NCBI GenBank assembly: GCA_965153355.1
Contig: OZ231127.1
Coordinates: forward strand, 57,970,001 to 58,034,000
Length of the DNA: 64,000 bases
Reading direction: 5' to 3'
DNA from: Flaccisagitta enflata
Lineage: Eukaryota > Chaetognatha > Sagittoidea > Aphragmophora
The translations under genes were made by a program, and so were the position numbers. Shown piece after piece: positions 1 through 16,822 of the stretch (its first letter is position 1; every line of letters begins with the position of its first letter). The notes below the pieces were generated by a model. That model had not been told where the DNA came from, made no database searches, and saw only the letters and a list, made by a program, of their open reading frames with translations.

Positions 1-13
1 ATTTACTGAAAAA

Positions 14-5317
<5,304 letters not shown>

Positions 5318-5327
<10 letters not shown>

Positions 5328-5640
5328 CACCGTGGCGTAAATGTAAAAACGACAATGTGGCGTGACCAAAATGTGACAACGTGGCCCAACCGTGTCCAGG
5401 TGGCATCACAGCCAGAGCATGTGACATTTTCGCTCAACCACTATGTGACAACATAGCGTGACTATCAAGGTGGCGTGACACCTCAAAAGACATTGTGGCG
5501 CGACCATCATGTGACAGCGTGATAAGACCACATCGCGACACCATGGCGCAGTGTACCATGATATGACTTGTTATTGTTGCGCAACCACCGGGTGACATTT
5601 TGACACCTTGGCATGCGCACGGACTATCACTTGACATTTT
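5318..5640. repeat. Degenerate GTGACA/GTGGCG tandem array in the 3' UTR
   Basis: About 20-nt spaced motifs such as TGTGACAACGTGGC and GTGGCGTGACC, beginning inside the last codons and running through the presumed 3' UTR. TGTGACA/TGTCACA-type cores alternate in orientation. Confidence 0.7.
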
Positions 5641-5851
5641 CGCGTACACTCCATGTGATATTGTGGCTCATCGTTGCGTGACAATGTAGCTTGTCTGTCA
5701 CGTAACACTGTGACTGAATGGTTGAGGCATGACATGCTTTAAACATGGTGCCATGCATGAGACTTGGGGTTCGACCTCTTTGGTGTGACTGGTATGTGAC
5801 ATGCGTTTGTTTGACCCGCAAATGATATCCTGGCTTGACTTAGGACATGAC

Positions 5852-5857
5852 AATAAA
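5852..5857 (+). promoter_or_regulatory. Possible polyadenylation signal of the DUSP19-like gene
   Basis: First AATAAA downstream of the stop codon, about 525 bp into the presumed 3' UTR. No other support. Confidence 0.3.
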
Positions 5858-6067
5858 CTATGCAATTGGACATGGCCAATTTGGCCATGTGTGCTGAATC
5901 ACGAACAAAGTGGTTTAGTATATGTATTTTCACTCCCTCAATTGACCGAATCTGCCACTAGTGCCACGTGCAAATCAGTTAAAAACCGGGGATCCACATT
6001 GTTTGAAATGGACAAATCAACATGCGCATACAGCGGGTAGCTGAGGGGCAGCGGAGTGAACTCTCTT

Positions 6068-6143
6068 TCTCTGTCTTGCTCCCTTTGTTTCTTTGTTTCT
6101 TTGTTTCTTTGTTTCTTTGTTTCTTTGTTTCTTTGTTTCTTTG

Positions 6144-6193
<50 letters not shown>

Positions 6194-6205
6194 TCCTTTT
6201 TTCCT

Positions 6206-6279
<74 letters not shown>

Positions 6280-6285
6280 TTTTTG
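6068..6285. repeat. (TTTG/TTTC)n tract
   Basis: CTTTGTTT repeats give way to CTTT repeats; Phe/Leu/Ser frames here are not genes. Confidence 0.95.
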
Positions 6286-6623
6286 TCCCTCTTCGTTTCT
6301 CTCTTTTGTTCTCTCTCTGTCTTTTATTTACTTCTCACTTTCTCTATTCTAGTTGAAATTTTCCTTTCTTTTTTCCCCTTGTTTTTTCCTTCTCAGGTTG
6401 TCTCCCTCTTTATCTTTTTTCTCGTCCACTTGTTTCGTTTTAGAGGTTTGAGTGGAAGAAGTGTCATGTCTTCATGTCATTGAGGTTCACATCAACCGAT
6501 TTAAACTGGGCGGATCAAAAAAGTGATTGACACTTATCTAAAACTACTCTTACAATGCTTTTTTCTTGAGTGAAACTCGCATATGCGTGATGCAGCCCCA
6601 GGTTATCAGTTTGTCAAACAAGG

Positions 6624-6800
6624 AACAAGGCCGGATACACGGCCAATACCAGTCGCGGACGGGTGGGCAGGGGCGGAAATGCGTGTTTTCCCACTTTTCG
6701 ACTCGAGCGTGACAGACCGACCAACCGACCAACCTACCAACCAACCGACGGACGGACGGACAAAGCCTCGTGTAGAGTCGCTAGTCCGCGACTAAAAATA
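6624..6800 (+). mobile_element. HINE-like element, GTCGCGGAC type, complete
   Basis: Starts AACAAGGCCGGATACACGGC, left box AGTCGCGGAC at 6651-6660, GGTGGGCAGGGGC, GACC/GACG microsatellite, TGTAGA and hairpin GTCGCTAGTCCGCGAC, then TAAAAA. Confidence 0.85.
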
Positions 6801-7126
6801 AATCTGAGCCAGTCATTTTAGCTTTTTAAGTACGTTTTGTATGGGTTAGGAGCACCCTAAGCCGGATCAACAAGGCGCGGGGCCCTATGCTAGGCTAGGG
6901 GCGCGGGGCCCCCTAACCCTTCCCCCTTTTTTGCCCTTCCTTACTATTGCTAACCCCCCTCTTTGCTCCCCCCCCCCCATTTACCAGATAATTCAAAACC
7001 AGTCGGTTAAAATTTTATCTTGCATGCGTAACTTCCTGTCTGCCTAAAAGTGACATATTTAAAAAAAACTTAAAACAGATGAAACAATAATATATGACAT
7101 TTCCATTACAGTTTCCTTTTTTTCTT

Positions 7127-7326
7127 TTTAGTCACGTGCTACGCGACTCTATGAACCGCTATGCCAGTTGGTCGGTCAGACTGTCCGTCGGTCTCCGTTA
7201 GCTTTTTTTGGCGTATTTGGGCATTTCTTGCATTACTGCTCCTGCTTTTAGTTGTTTTTCTTTTGGTCTTTAGGTCTTTTAGCCTTTTAGTCTTCAAGAC
7301 CGCACGCGACTTGTCGCGCGTTGGCC
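7127..7326 (-). mobile_element. HINE-like element, GTCGCGTGC type, nested in a hAT-like element
   Basis: Hairpin GTCACGTGCTACGCGAC at 7131-7147, CGGTC microsatellite, TTTTAGTCTT-type core and box GCACGCGACTTG at 7302-7313. The far end GTTGGCC lacks the usual CTTGTT and is followed by polypyrimidine. Confidence 0.65.
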
Positions 7327-7327
7327 T

Positions 7328-7378
7328 ATTTTTCTTCTTTCTTTCTTTTTCTTTTTCTTTTTTTTTTTCTTTTTTTCT

Positions 7379-7409
<31 letters not shown>

Positions 7410-7618
7410 TTCTTTTTTTTTTTCTTTTTTTCTTTTCTTTTTTCTTTTTTTCTTTTTTCTTTTTCTTTCTTTCTTTCTTTTCTTTCTTCTTTCTTTTTTC
7501 TTTTTTCTTTTTTTTTCTTTTTTTCTTTTTTCTTTCTTTCTTTCTTCTTTCTTTCTTTCTTTCTTTCTTTCTTCTCTTTTCTTTCTTTTTTTCTTTCCTT
7601 TTTTTTCCCTTTTTTCAT
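7328..7618. repeat. TTTC/poly-T pyrimidine tract
   Basis: Nearly pure T with interspersed C; the Lys-rich minus frame here is its translation. Confidence 0.95.
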
Positions 7619-7771
7619 AAAGTTGCAGGCGGCCCCTGAGGCGCGGGGCCCTAAGCTATAGCTTTTTTAGCCTATTGGTTGATCCGGCATAGGGAGCACC
7701 GTTGCCATTTAAGTCACAATCTTTACCTTGACTCATAGTAAGGTATATTGGTCTGGGACTGGACGAAAGAG

Positions 7772-7775
<4 letters not shown>

Positions 7776-7868
<93 letters not shown>
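7776..7868. repeat. (GA)n microsatellite
   Basis: Pure dinucleotide tract of about 93 bp. Confidence 0.97.
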
Positions 7869-7870
<2 letters not shown>

Positions 7871-8310
7871 ATATATTCGGTACAAATGGATGAACTGGCA
7901 TTCTCACAGAGATACATGTATATGAAAGTATCTTTGTCAGGACGTGCTAGTGACGCGCTCTGAAGGAGCTGCAAGCGATTTCAAGTCGGGCTTGTCCAGG
8001 CCTATCCACGCAGCGAGCCCTTTCTGTCATTTTATTTTGATAAGTGATGATGATGATGATAATGATGATGAGTGGGGTTTTAAAAATCTTTTACGAGATT
8101 CTCGCTTGACACGTTATTCCTAGGGCTCCATTTCGAGCTTTTGTTAAAGTTGCATCCATGGCGTTCAATTATTCGCTGTGATCACCTTCAGAGTGATAGA
8201 AGTTGACGACTAAAAACAAATCATAATAAATTAACATTTGTTGTCTCCTTGATTTTATTCCCATTTTCAACTTTTACTCTACCCATGCTGAAGCAGATAG
8301 ATTTTTCAAT

Positions 8311-8467
8311 TTTTAGTTGCGGACACGCAACTCTATAAGAGGCTTTGTCCGTCCGTTGGTCCGTCGGTCCGTCGGTCCGTAATGATCGAGTCGGAAAGTG
8401 TGAAAACGCGGATTTCCGCCCCTGCCCACCCGTCCGCAACTGGTGGTCGTGTATCCGGCCTTGTTTA
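8311..8467 (-). mobile_element. HINE-like element, GTTGCGGAC type, complete
   Basis: Hairpin GTTGCGGACACGCAAC, TATAAGAGGCTTTGTCC, GGTCCGTC microsatellite, CCCCTGCCCACCC, box GTCCGCAAC and terminal GTGTATCCGGCCTTGTTT. Confidence 0.88.
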
Positions 8468-8702
8468 TATTAGTCATTAAGCCCTTCAATTTTCATGTTT
8501 AAGACCAGAATTTTGGCAAAGCCATTTTGTTCTCTGAGCAGTATGAAAAAAGGCTATTTTTCCTTATCAAAAAATATTTTTGTCAAATTTTGCTAATGAA
8601 TGTAGTTTTTTCACCTTTTCCAATTGAAAAACAATCACCTTACGTGAAGTCCAATCAACAATCGAGATTGGTGGATTGGGCGATCATGCTCGGACTTGCC
8701 TC

Positions 8703-8704
<2 letters not shown>

Positions 8705-8790
<86 letters not shown>
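8705..8790. repeat. (GA)n microsatellite
   Basis: Pure dinucleotide tract of about 86 bp. Confidence 0.97.
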
Positions 8791-8794
<4 letters not shown>

Positions 8795-9157
8795 AATTTG
8801 CGAACCCGCCCGCACTTGGGCCTTGGCCTTCCTATCGTGGAGTCTCTCCTCCATTAAGTAAGCAAGTTTTTTTAGGGGGACGGACGACATTCCGAACATT
8901 CTAAATTTTGGTTTCTCAATCCTTTGAAACACCTTACCAGCGCGCCAACTTTATGAGGGAACAAAATTCAGTTTCAGAAAGGAAAATATCTATCTGTCTA
9001 TACAGTATACCCTCATTATCATATTGAGTTATAAACCTTTTATCAGTGTTTGCCAATTAGCTCTCACTGTAATCATGTCCGACAATCGTGACAAGGCCAA
9101 GGTTGCAAAAGTGTCCCCGTTCACTTAATTTACCAGTGATAAAAATGGCTATCAAAG
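8791..9157. other. Intergenic DNA without a recognisable feature
   Basis: AT-rich sequence with no exon-like frame or repeat boundary that I can support. Confidence 0.5.
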
Positions 9158-9284
9158 CATTTGGGCAGAAGCATTAACACAAAAACCGCCAATAAACCCC
9201 AAAAAAGCTAAGATAGACCAAGAGACGGACCGATGGACCGACGGACATGGCGGGTCGTAGAGTCGCGTGCACGCGACTAAAAAT
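9158..9284 (+). mobile_element. HINE-like element, 5'-truncated, GTCGCGTGC type
   Basis: Begins in CATTTGGGCAGAAGCA and continues with GACGGACCGATGG microsatellite, GCGGGTCGTAGA and perfect palindrome GTCGCGTGCACGCGAC (9262-9277), then TAAAAA. Confidence 0.75.
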
Positions 9285-9404
9285 CATGCAGTTTTTAATG
9301 CATATATATCATAAGTCGTGACATCAGCCTAATCATGATTATCCGACTGGTTTACTGACAAAATGATTACACAGCCATCAATCTCGTTTGAAAAATTCTT
9401 TTAA

Positions 9405-10110
9405 GCTTTTTCTCAGAGATGCGTAAACTGAGTGATCAGAGATCAATTTTTCCCTAAAGAGCATTGATTGACGTTTTTTGTATCAAAATTTTATGGACTT
9501 GGGTCAAATAGTTTTCATTTTGTGTCAATTTGAAGTATGAGTAGTTTCAGCGATAAAACATAGGAAAATTGTTGTTTGACAAAGCAGTTCCTCTTTAAAT
9601 TGGCCTGTTTTCTAAACAGCTTGAGCTACAGATGCCAGGTTGGTCTTAAATGAAAGATAGTTTTAGTTATCAAAAAGAGGAAAACCGTCTTGAACCTATT
9701 TGTCATACTTTTTATTGAAAAATCCACAGATCAAAGGAATTTTGTGAAAAAAACGATTTTAAGGATATGAAACTTAATTCAAATGCCAATTTATTTACCA
9801 AACAAAGGAAATATGAAAACCTACATCCATTTAACTTTCATTTGAGACCAATCTGTCATTTTTAACGCTAATGGTTTAGAAATAAGAGCATTTTAAAAGA
9901 AGACATTCTTGCAAGCAATGTTTTAATTTCTCTTCAGCTGTAAATACCAACATTACTTCAAATTGAGACTGCAGACGCACTATTCAACCTAGACCAATGA
10001 AATTTTGACACAAAAAACGTCAAACATAGTACTTAAAAAGAGAATTTATTTCAGATCATGAAAATAAACCATTGATGCACAAAAGCTTAATACTTTTTTT
10101 CAGTTGAGAT
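9405..10110. mobile_element. Decayed foldback element
   Basis: Imperfect inversion: left TTGACGTTTTTTGTATCAAAA (split by mismatches) against right TTTTGACACAAAAAACGTCAA, with matching outer segments around GATCAGAGATC and CAGATCATG. Ends and target duplication are not clear. Confidence 0.5.
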
Positions 10111-10520
10111 TGATGACCCTGTAAGAACTTTTTGACTGTGAAGGATGAGGTTATTGACTTATTGTGTGTATTTTCATAGAATTGTTTTAATTCTATTCTG
10201 GAAATGGCGTTGTGATTTCAACTACGGATGCGTTGAAATTGTAAATTATGTCATCTTTTGGACCTTGTTGTAAATCTATTTATTTGTTATGCAATAAATG
10301 TTTAAGAGATTATACTTGTCCATTAATTTGGGTTATTCCAGAGTTGATAAGAGGATTTCAGTACTAGCTTCATTAATGTGGGAAAATTTGTACAAAAAAA
10401 AGGCCAAATTATCAAAATTGCTCTTTCGTCGCGAGTGTGCTCGTTGGTGTGAACGTAGTTCTTTTGGTCAATTTTTAAGGACTAGAAATCGGCATTTAAT
10501 TGCACATAGTTTTCGTCATA

Positions 10521-11121
10521 CAGTGGGGTTCGTGGAATAACAGCCTAAACTGGAGGAAGGTATTTAATTGTCTTAATTTCATTTGACAAACTTTATATTT
10601 GAAGTATCAATTGTTCACTTCATGCTTTTGTCCCTGAGTTTTTTGGTTGCTATGGAAACCAAAATTAGTTTTTTGAACATTTATAACAACTAGAATATCG
10701 ATATTTTAACAAATATTATCAGAGAACATCGCTCAGAATTAAATTTGCTACAACTTTCCCAAAGTATGTCCTGTAAGAATATTGCTTGTTTAGCAGTTGC
10801 TAGAGAGCATCATTTAGCGGTTGCTAGGTGTGATGCCCCCTAGCAACGGCCAAACTAGCAATATTCTTACAGAACATACTGTGGGAAAGTTGTAGCAAAT
10901 TTATTTTTAACAATGTTCCCTGAAAAAATTTCTCAAAATATTGAATTTCAGTGGTTATAAATGTTTGAAAAAATAATTTTAGTTTCCATAGCAACCAAAA
11001 AAGTCAAGGACAAAAAACATTGAGTGAACAACTTAAATTTCAAATATCAAGTTTGTCAAATGAAATTAAGACACTTAAATACCTTCCTCCAATTTAGGCT
11101 GTTATTCCACGAACCCCACTG
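10521..11121. mobile_element. 601-bp Tc1/mariner-like foldback MITE
   Basis: TIR CAGTGGGGTTCGTGGAATAA is inverted at the right end and flanked by TA (10519-10520, 11122-11123). The inversion continues through almost the whole element, including ACTTTCCCA(C/A)AGTATG arms around 10755 and 10890. No transposase frame. Confidence 0.88.
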
Positions 11122-11255
11122 TATATGTTTCGCTAATAATTTATCTGGGTAACGAAAAATAGTAGAAATAGTCAAATCACAATTATCAAAAACGACCTAG
11201 GCAATTTGAAACTTTCCATTAAGTTATCCATCAAATCATCTGCTTGCCTAAAGTA

Positions 11256-11803
11256 CCACACGGATGAAAAAGACGCACTTTTAAATGGCTAATTTTGTCT
11301 ATGAATTTTGTCTATAAATTTTTTTTATTAATTCTTTCCAAGAATTTTGTCTATGAGTTTTGTCTTTGAATTTTGTCCATGATTTTTGTCTATGAATCGG
11401 ACACGCAACTTTATAAGAGGCTTTGTCCGTTGGTCCGTCTGTTGGTCCGTCCGTTGGTAACAGTGATCAAGTTGGAAAGTATGAAAACGCGGTTTCCGCC
11501 CCTGCCCACCTGTCCGCAACTGGTATTGGCCGTGTATCCGGCCTTGTTTTGTTTAGAAATGGCATTAGTTTGAGTGAAAAAGGTGCCTATTTCAGTTTTA
11601 CAATCCCTATGTAAAATTGCATTTTTGCAAATTATATAATTAGTGCTTCTCTTTGCATGACTCTAGCTTCTAAACCGTTGGAAATACAGACGTGGGATTG
11701 GTCTAGATTGAAAGATTTTTGAAAATCTTTCAAAATATTTCAATTGAAAAAAGTTCAAATTGTTTTTTATATTTGTTTCATAAATAGATAAGCAGGTGCG
11801 TCT
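11256..11803. mobile_element. TA-flanked element of the CCAC..GACGCAC family, interrupted
   Basis: Left end TA|CCACACGGATGAAAAAGACGC; right part GGTGCGTCTTTTTT meets the next element. The core matches 40515-40925 and 41271-41653 (GAAATGGCATTAGTTTGAGT, CAGTTTTACAATCCCTATG). A HINE-like copy is inserted at 11398-11550. Confidence 0.65.
11398..11550 (-). mobile_element. HINE-like element, GTTGCGGAC type
   Basis: The outer hairpin arm is cropped to GGACACGCAAC; the rest is intact: GGTCCGTC microsatellite, box GTCCGCAAC and GTGTATCCGGCCTTGTTTT. Nested in a TA-flanked element. Confidence 0.82.
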
Positions 11804-12187
11804 TTTTTAGTCGCGTGCACGCGACTCTACACCCCGCTTTGTCGGTCCGTCCGTCCGTCCGTCCGTCCGTCGGTCCGTCCGTCCGTCGGTCCGTCCGTCA
11901 CACTTTACTTTTTTTTTAATATAATGTCAACTCTTAGGTCATTTTAAGTCTTTTTTAGTCATTAATAGTTATTCTAAGTCATTTTGAGTCATTCTAAGTC
12001 ATTTTAAGTCATTCTAAGTCATTTTAAGTTATTTTAAGTCATTTTTGGTCATTAGGTTTTTTAGTCATTTTAAGTCTTTTTTGGACATTTTAAGTCATTC
12101 TCAGTCATTCTAAGTCATTCAAAGTCATTGTAAGTCATTCTTACCCTGTAAATCTCGCACGCGACTTATAGGTGTTGGCCTTGTTTT
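11803..12187 (-). mobile_element. HINE-like element, GTCGCGTGC type with ~10-bp core array
   Basis: Palindrome GTCGCGTGCACGCGAC at 11811-11826, GTCCGTCC microsatellite, AAGTCATTTT/AAGTCATTCT array (11930-12145), box GCACGCGACTTA and end GGTGTTGGCCTTGTTTT. Confidence 0.88.
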
Positions 12188-12248
12188 AAGTCGAGTTGTA
12201 GGGGCAGGCACTTGCATCCGTAACAGCACAAAAGTTTTGAAGGAACAT

Positions 12249-12440
12249 GTGACGCAGGGTCACATCATCGTTGCGGACGGGTGGATAGGGGCGTACAACC
12301 TCATTCATACCCTCCCCCACTCCATGCTCACACACCGACAATCCTGATTGCCACATCATAAATGCGCGTTTTCACACTTTTCAACTGGATCATCACAGAC
12401 GGACCAAAGGACCGACGGACCGAAGCTTGATAGGTGTCTC
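12249..12440 (+). mobile_element. HINE-like element, 3'-truncated
   Basis: Alternative 5' end GTGACGCAGGGTCACATCATC, box GTTGCGGAC, CCACTCC-rich core and GGACC/GACGGACC; the terminal hairpin is missing after AGCTTGATAGG. Confidence 0.65.
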
Positions 12441-12971
12441 CTTGCGGTATGACGTTTGTTACTCCAGCTCCGTAGCCCTGTGGGTCCATTACATGCCACG
12501 AGCAATGTATGCACTCGGTTCTTTGGCTTGGACAAAACTGATCATGCCCTATGTATTCTACGAAGTGACAATGTGTCTCTAACTGATAATTACTTGTTGT
12601 ACAAATTCAGACTCAAAAACAAATTACGCAGAAAAAATCTAAGCACAAGGTAAAAAAAGTCAACTGGTCTATTTATCAGCGATTTCCGTCATTGCGATCG
12701 CCGGCGACATCAAATTATAAAAAATGAAAATACCGAAAACTGTCCAACATGAATGCTCTTATTGATTTATGGAATAACATCTGTCTCATGATTATTATTA
12801 CAACTTTAAATAAAGAAAAACGGTACGGAATATTGGCCTTATATTATAAAATTTCAATACAACATAGCCAGGAACTATGTTTTTGAAAATGAAAAGGCTG
12901 GGGGAGTATGTAACTTTTTAAATCACAGTGATAAATTCAAATCATAAACCCCAAAAACTAACTTTTAACTG

Positions 12972-13196
12972 AACAAGGCCGGATACACGGCTACCCCAGT
13001 CGCGTGCGGCTGGGCAGGGGCTGTATTTTAGGTTGCCTAATCATTTGGGCAGGAGCAGTGAGGCCAAACATCGCAAAAACCCCAAAAAAGTAAAGTGTGA
13101 CGGACGGACGGAGGGACGGTCGGACGGACGGACAAACGGACGGACGGATGGACCGACAAAGCGGGTCGTAGAGTCGCGTAGCACGCGACTAAAAAT
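12972..13196 (+). mobile_element. HINE-like element, mixed-type, complete
   Basis: 5' end AACAAGGCCGGATACACGGC combined with left box AGTCGCGTGC and hairpin GTCGCGTAGCACGCGAC. Contains CATTTGGGCAGGAGCAGTGAG and a GACGGACGG microsatellite. Confidence 0.85.
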
Positions 13197-14211
13197 TAGA
13201 GTCCTTAGTTTTGATCATTTCTAGAGGTTAGCAATCAATATGCCACAACTATTGGATTTTATTATTACTGGAGGGTTTTATTTTTGACAAAATAGCACAA
13301 AAAAAACTAAGAAAATTGATGTAGGACAAGGTAACAGCCCTATTTTGTCCATCACTAGTCTTTTTCAAAATCCGCATGTTCATGTCTTATTTCCTAAGCT
13401 GTGATAGTTATTTGGTCAAAATAACTTTCTTTTTGATAAAAAAAAAAATAATAGTATTTAATCTATAAAAAATATTTGTGGAAAATAAATCAAAATTGGT
13501 ATAATTTTATGTAGTTTTCCAATTTTGTGACGATAATTATGAGCCAGATGTTATATCGCACATTGAAAAAGCATGAAGGAAGAGGCTGTTGCACGAATCA
13601 TAACATTTGCGTAAAAGTATTGAGCACAGAGTTCGAAACACTCCATGAGCTGAATAAATCCAGAGTAGTATTCTTTTAACAATTAACGTCTTGGGGAAAA
13701 AAATAATTATCCACATTTTAGCCCATACTATTTTACGAACAGAATCAATTGTGAATGAAATAAAAGGTAGACAAAATTCAATATATTCGCATTTATTTTA
13801 AACCAAATGCGTTCCAGTAACGGAAATTTCCTTGAGATTATGCATGGACAGCATGTTTCCTCTCAGATGTTTTCCGCTGAGGAACATAGAATAAATGGTT
13901 GAAATTTCTGAGAGCCATACTAAATTTTGATGAAGCATGAAGTAAAATCATTGAGTTTCTGTCAACATTCAAGCACAGTAAAAGTTGGAGGACAGTGTTT
14001 TGATTAAGCTATGTCCTGTCAGTTTCATTGGTCAGTTAGTAGATCTGCCGGTCTAAGTGTTACAACTTAGTATTGGCTTTTATGTTCCTCCCATCCGTTT
14101 CTTTGACCTATGACTAAAAGAGTTCCAAGTTCCTCCATCATCTGGTGAATCGATGATGTAGTCTGACATTTCTCTGTCATTAAAATGAGATAAAATCATG
14201 TGCCTATCATG
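13197..14211. other. AT-rich intergenic DNA without a gene
   Basis: No exon-like frame; the only microstructure is scattered A/T runs. I cannot assign repeats or boundaries here. Confidence 0.5.
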
Positions 14212-14420
14212 ACAAAAAGTGACGCCGGGTCACAGAATCGTTGCAGACGGGTGGGCAGGGGCATACAACCCTTATTCATACTTAGCCCCACCCCGTGCTC
14301 ATTCACACACCCATATAATCATAACTGCAGCATCATAGATGAGCATTTTCACACTTCGACTCAATCACTACGGATGGACGGACAAAGCCTATTATAGAGT
14401 TGCGTGTCCGCAACTAAAAA
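14212..14420 (+). mobile_element. HINE-like element, GTTGC type
   Basis: 5' end AAAAAGTGACGCCGGGTCAC, box GTTGCAGAC, CATACTTAGCCCC core, GGACGGAC, TATAGA and hairpin GTTGCGTGTCCGCAAC, then TAAAAA. Confidence 0.8.
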
Positions 14421-14604
14421 AAAGGCTGATTCCTACAAATAGACTCTTTAGGAGGGTATGTCTGAATGCGTAGGTCTGTCGGGATACGTCTGCATAGGTC
14501 TGTCGGGAGAAAATGCGATTTTTGCACAACGCGAAATGGTCTAAATTAGTACTGCCCCTGCCCATCGGCAACTGTTTATTGGTCCGCATTTACTCAGAAC
14601 TTAT

Positions 14605-14609
<5 letters not shown>

Positions 14610-14645
<36 letters not shown>
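14610..14645. repeat. (GA)n microsatellite
   Basis: Short pure dinucleotide tract downstream of gene A. Confidence 0.9.
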
Positions 14646-14646
<1 letters not shown>

Positions 14647-14770
14647 AATAGATTCAAAGAAAAATATTTTCACATGCGCATAAATCCCCTTCGCTAAGAA
14701 AAGAACACAATCATTTCCTACAAGAGATCCAAAGTGTGGAAAAAGGAGGAACATTCGTGAGGCATTTTGA

Positions 14771-15135
14771 TTACTGCCTCATCGCGGCGTCGTAAGATGG
14801 CGGCGGAGGCTCGTTGGCGTTGGGAGGCGGCGCCCATCCGTATGAAGCCGGTGGCGGTGGCGCCGACGGGTCGCCGTATTTTGGCCCTTCACCCGGGCTG
14901 AAGCCGTCAGCCGGCGCTGTAGTAGGTGGTGGATAAGCTGCCGGCGGACTGAAGCCATCCGTCCCAGCTGGAGGTGGATAAGGCGGAGCCGGATTGAACC
15001 CATCTGATCCAGCTGGTGCCGGAGGCGGATAAGCTGGCGTTGGATTTGTCGCGTAATTTGTGTTGTAGTTGTAAGACCATCCTGACTGCTGATTATTCGT
15101 AGTTTGATTTTCAGTTGTTCCGGGGTATGGATGAG
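14771..15135 (-). CDS. Gene A exon 4 (Pro-rich tail)
   Basis: Acceptor CTAAAAG. Three copies of a (P)AYPPP..GxDGFxP unit, then ASYGWAPPPNANEPPPPSYD and a TAA stop at 14773-14771. GC-rich relative to its introns. Confidence 0.87.
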
Positions 15136-16753
15136 CTTTTAGCGGGAAAGTAGAAGAGAAAGTAGTTTTGATTTACATGAACGAATTTGTCGTCTGTTTT
15201 AGACAGAACGATTTTTTTTTTTGTGCGATGTGTTATGGCTAGAATTTTAGTAAGAGTTGGGGGTGGCGTTTGAACTACGATTATGGATCCGTTACCGCAT
15301 ACCTGAATAGGTGGGTGGGCTGTGTGATGGCACTTGTGCTATTTCGTCCTTTGGCTCCTCTGGCTCTGGGACTGGAGATGACGATCTTTTCTTATTCTTG
15401 CAGTAACAAAAGCAGCAACCGATCAAAAGAACGGCGCCGATACCGCCGCATACTGAAAAAGAAAGCAAAATTGGTTGAAATTGTATGTCCAGAAACAAGA
15501 GACGCGGGGTCACAATATCGTTGCAGATGGGTGGGCGGCAGGGGCGTCCAACCTTCATCCTTACCCAGTTACCCCAAACAAACATACACAAAAAGTATCT
15601 AAAACGCTTGTTATTCCACTTTTCCACTCAATGACCTCAGACCGACAAACAGACGGATGGACCAACGGACGAACAAAGCCTCTTATGAAGTTGCGTGTCC
15701 AAGAGGCGACAATGTTATAAACATCGTATTTTGAGCCTGTTTGCTTTGACAAAACCTTGATTTTACTGCGTGGTTGTATGTTTGCTAAAACTCACTTAGG
15801 CCAATGTCGGAGGTGCTGAGGGCCGAGTTGCATCGCCCAATGTATGTTTCTCCTGTATCAGTGTTGGTGATTGTGCATTGTTGGACACCGCCTCGGTAAT
15901 AAATCGGAACCTAGAAACGAAATACAAGTATAACACTCACTAAGCAGAATTTTAGAAACATTTGATTCAACATTTAATTTTACGAGGCTCTTTTGGGGTG
16001 TAGGAACAATAAAAACAGTTCAACCCCACATGAGTAAATCCGGCAACTGGGAACGTGCCAAAAGAGGGCAACAATTTCTTTCAAATTTCATAGTCAATTC
16101 ACTCCGTTATGAGTATTACCATAATTTGGAAAAAAGTCGAAGAATACCTTCGGCTTTTTGAGACCTACGGCGGAAATCGATTTTCCCTTTTTCTCATGAG
16201 GAGTTTGAGGAAGTTGATCTGCTTTTCGGGCCGAATGACACTACGCATGAAATTGATAGCTAAGAAAGAGCTAATTCTCCTCTTTCAGATGACGCCAAGC
16301 AGAATTCTGTGTCATTGATAGTTCTGGAGCTATGATTTTTTGAATCTTTTTTTATTTTTCCACATTTTTCGCATTTCTCTCAAAAACAAGGAAACGAGTT
16401 AGTTGAAGTCTAATTGAACTTTGAAATGTTCCAGGTGATAATTGTGCATCCTGGCAGCACAGTATACCTTTCATTTCAACTACAGACTATATGAGAGGCT
16501 TTGTCCGTCAGTCAATCCATCGGTCAGTTGGTCCGTTTGTCCGTCCGAGTGGAAAAGTGGAAAAATAAGGGGTCTAGATGCTTGTGTGTGGAGGTTAAGG
16601 TTGGCGTGTGGATGGGGGTTAGATGCCCCTGTCCACTTGTCCGCAACTCTTGTTTTTTCTCTCAGCATTTACGACTTTTTTCCTACGGCGATTAGCCGCC
16701 TTTATTGGTATTGACCATGTAAAGGATAACGGAGATTCTTACCAAACCGGTAC

Positions 16754-16822
<69 letters not shown>

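Larger units (their letters stand above)
6857..7692. mobile_element. hAT-like element hosting nested repeats
   Basis: TIR core CTA(A/T)GCCGGATCAAC at both ends, with a perfect 8-bp target duplication GGAGCACC at 6849-6856 and 7693-7700. Subterminal GCGCGGGGCCCTA is also inverted. The interior holds a HINE-like copy (7127-7326) and a ~290-bp pyrimidine tract. Confidence 0.85.

Noticed and set aside
7139-7661. Lys-rich and Phe-rich frames of ~160 residues
   Set aside because: They cover a pyrimidine tract inside a hAT-like element.
10298-10540. 80-residue plus-strand frame MFKRLYLSINLG..
   Set aside because: It runs into the TIR of the 10521-11121 element, has no homology or splice context, and the codon use looks random.
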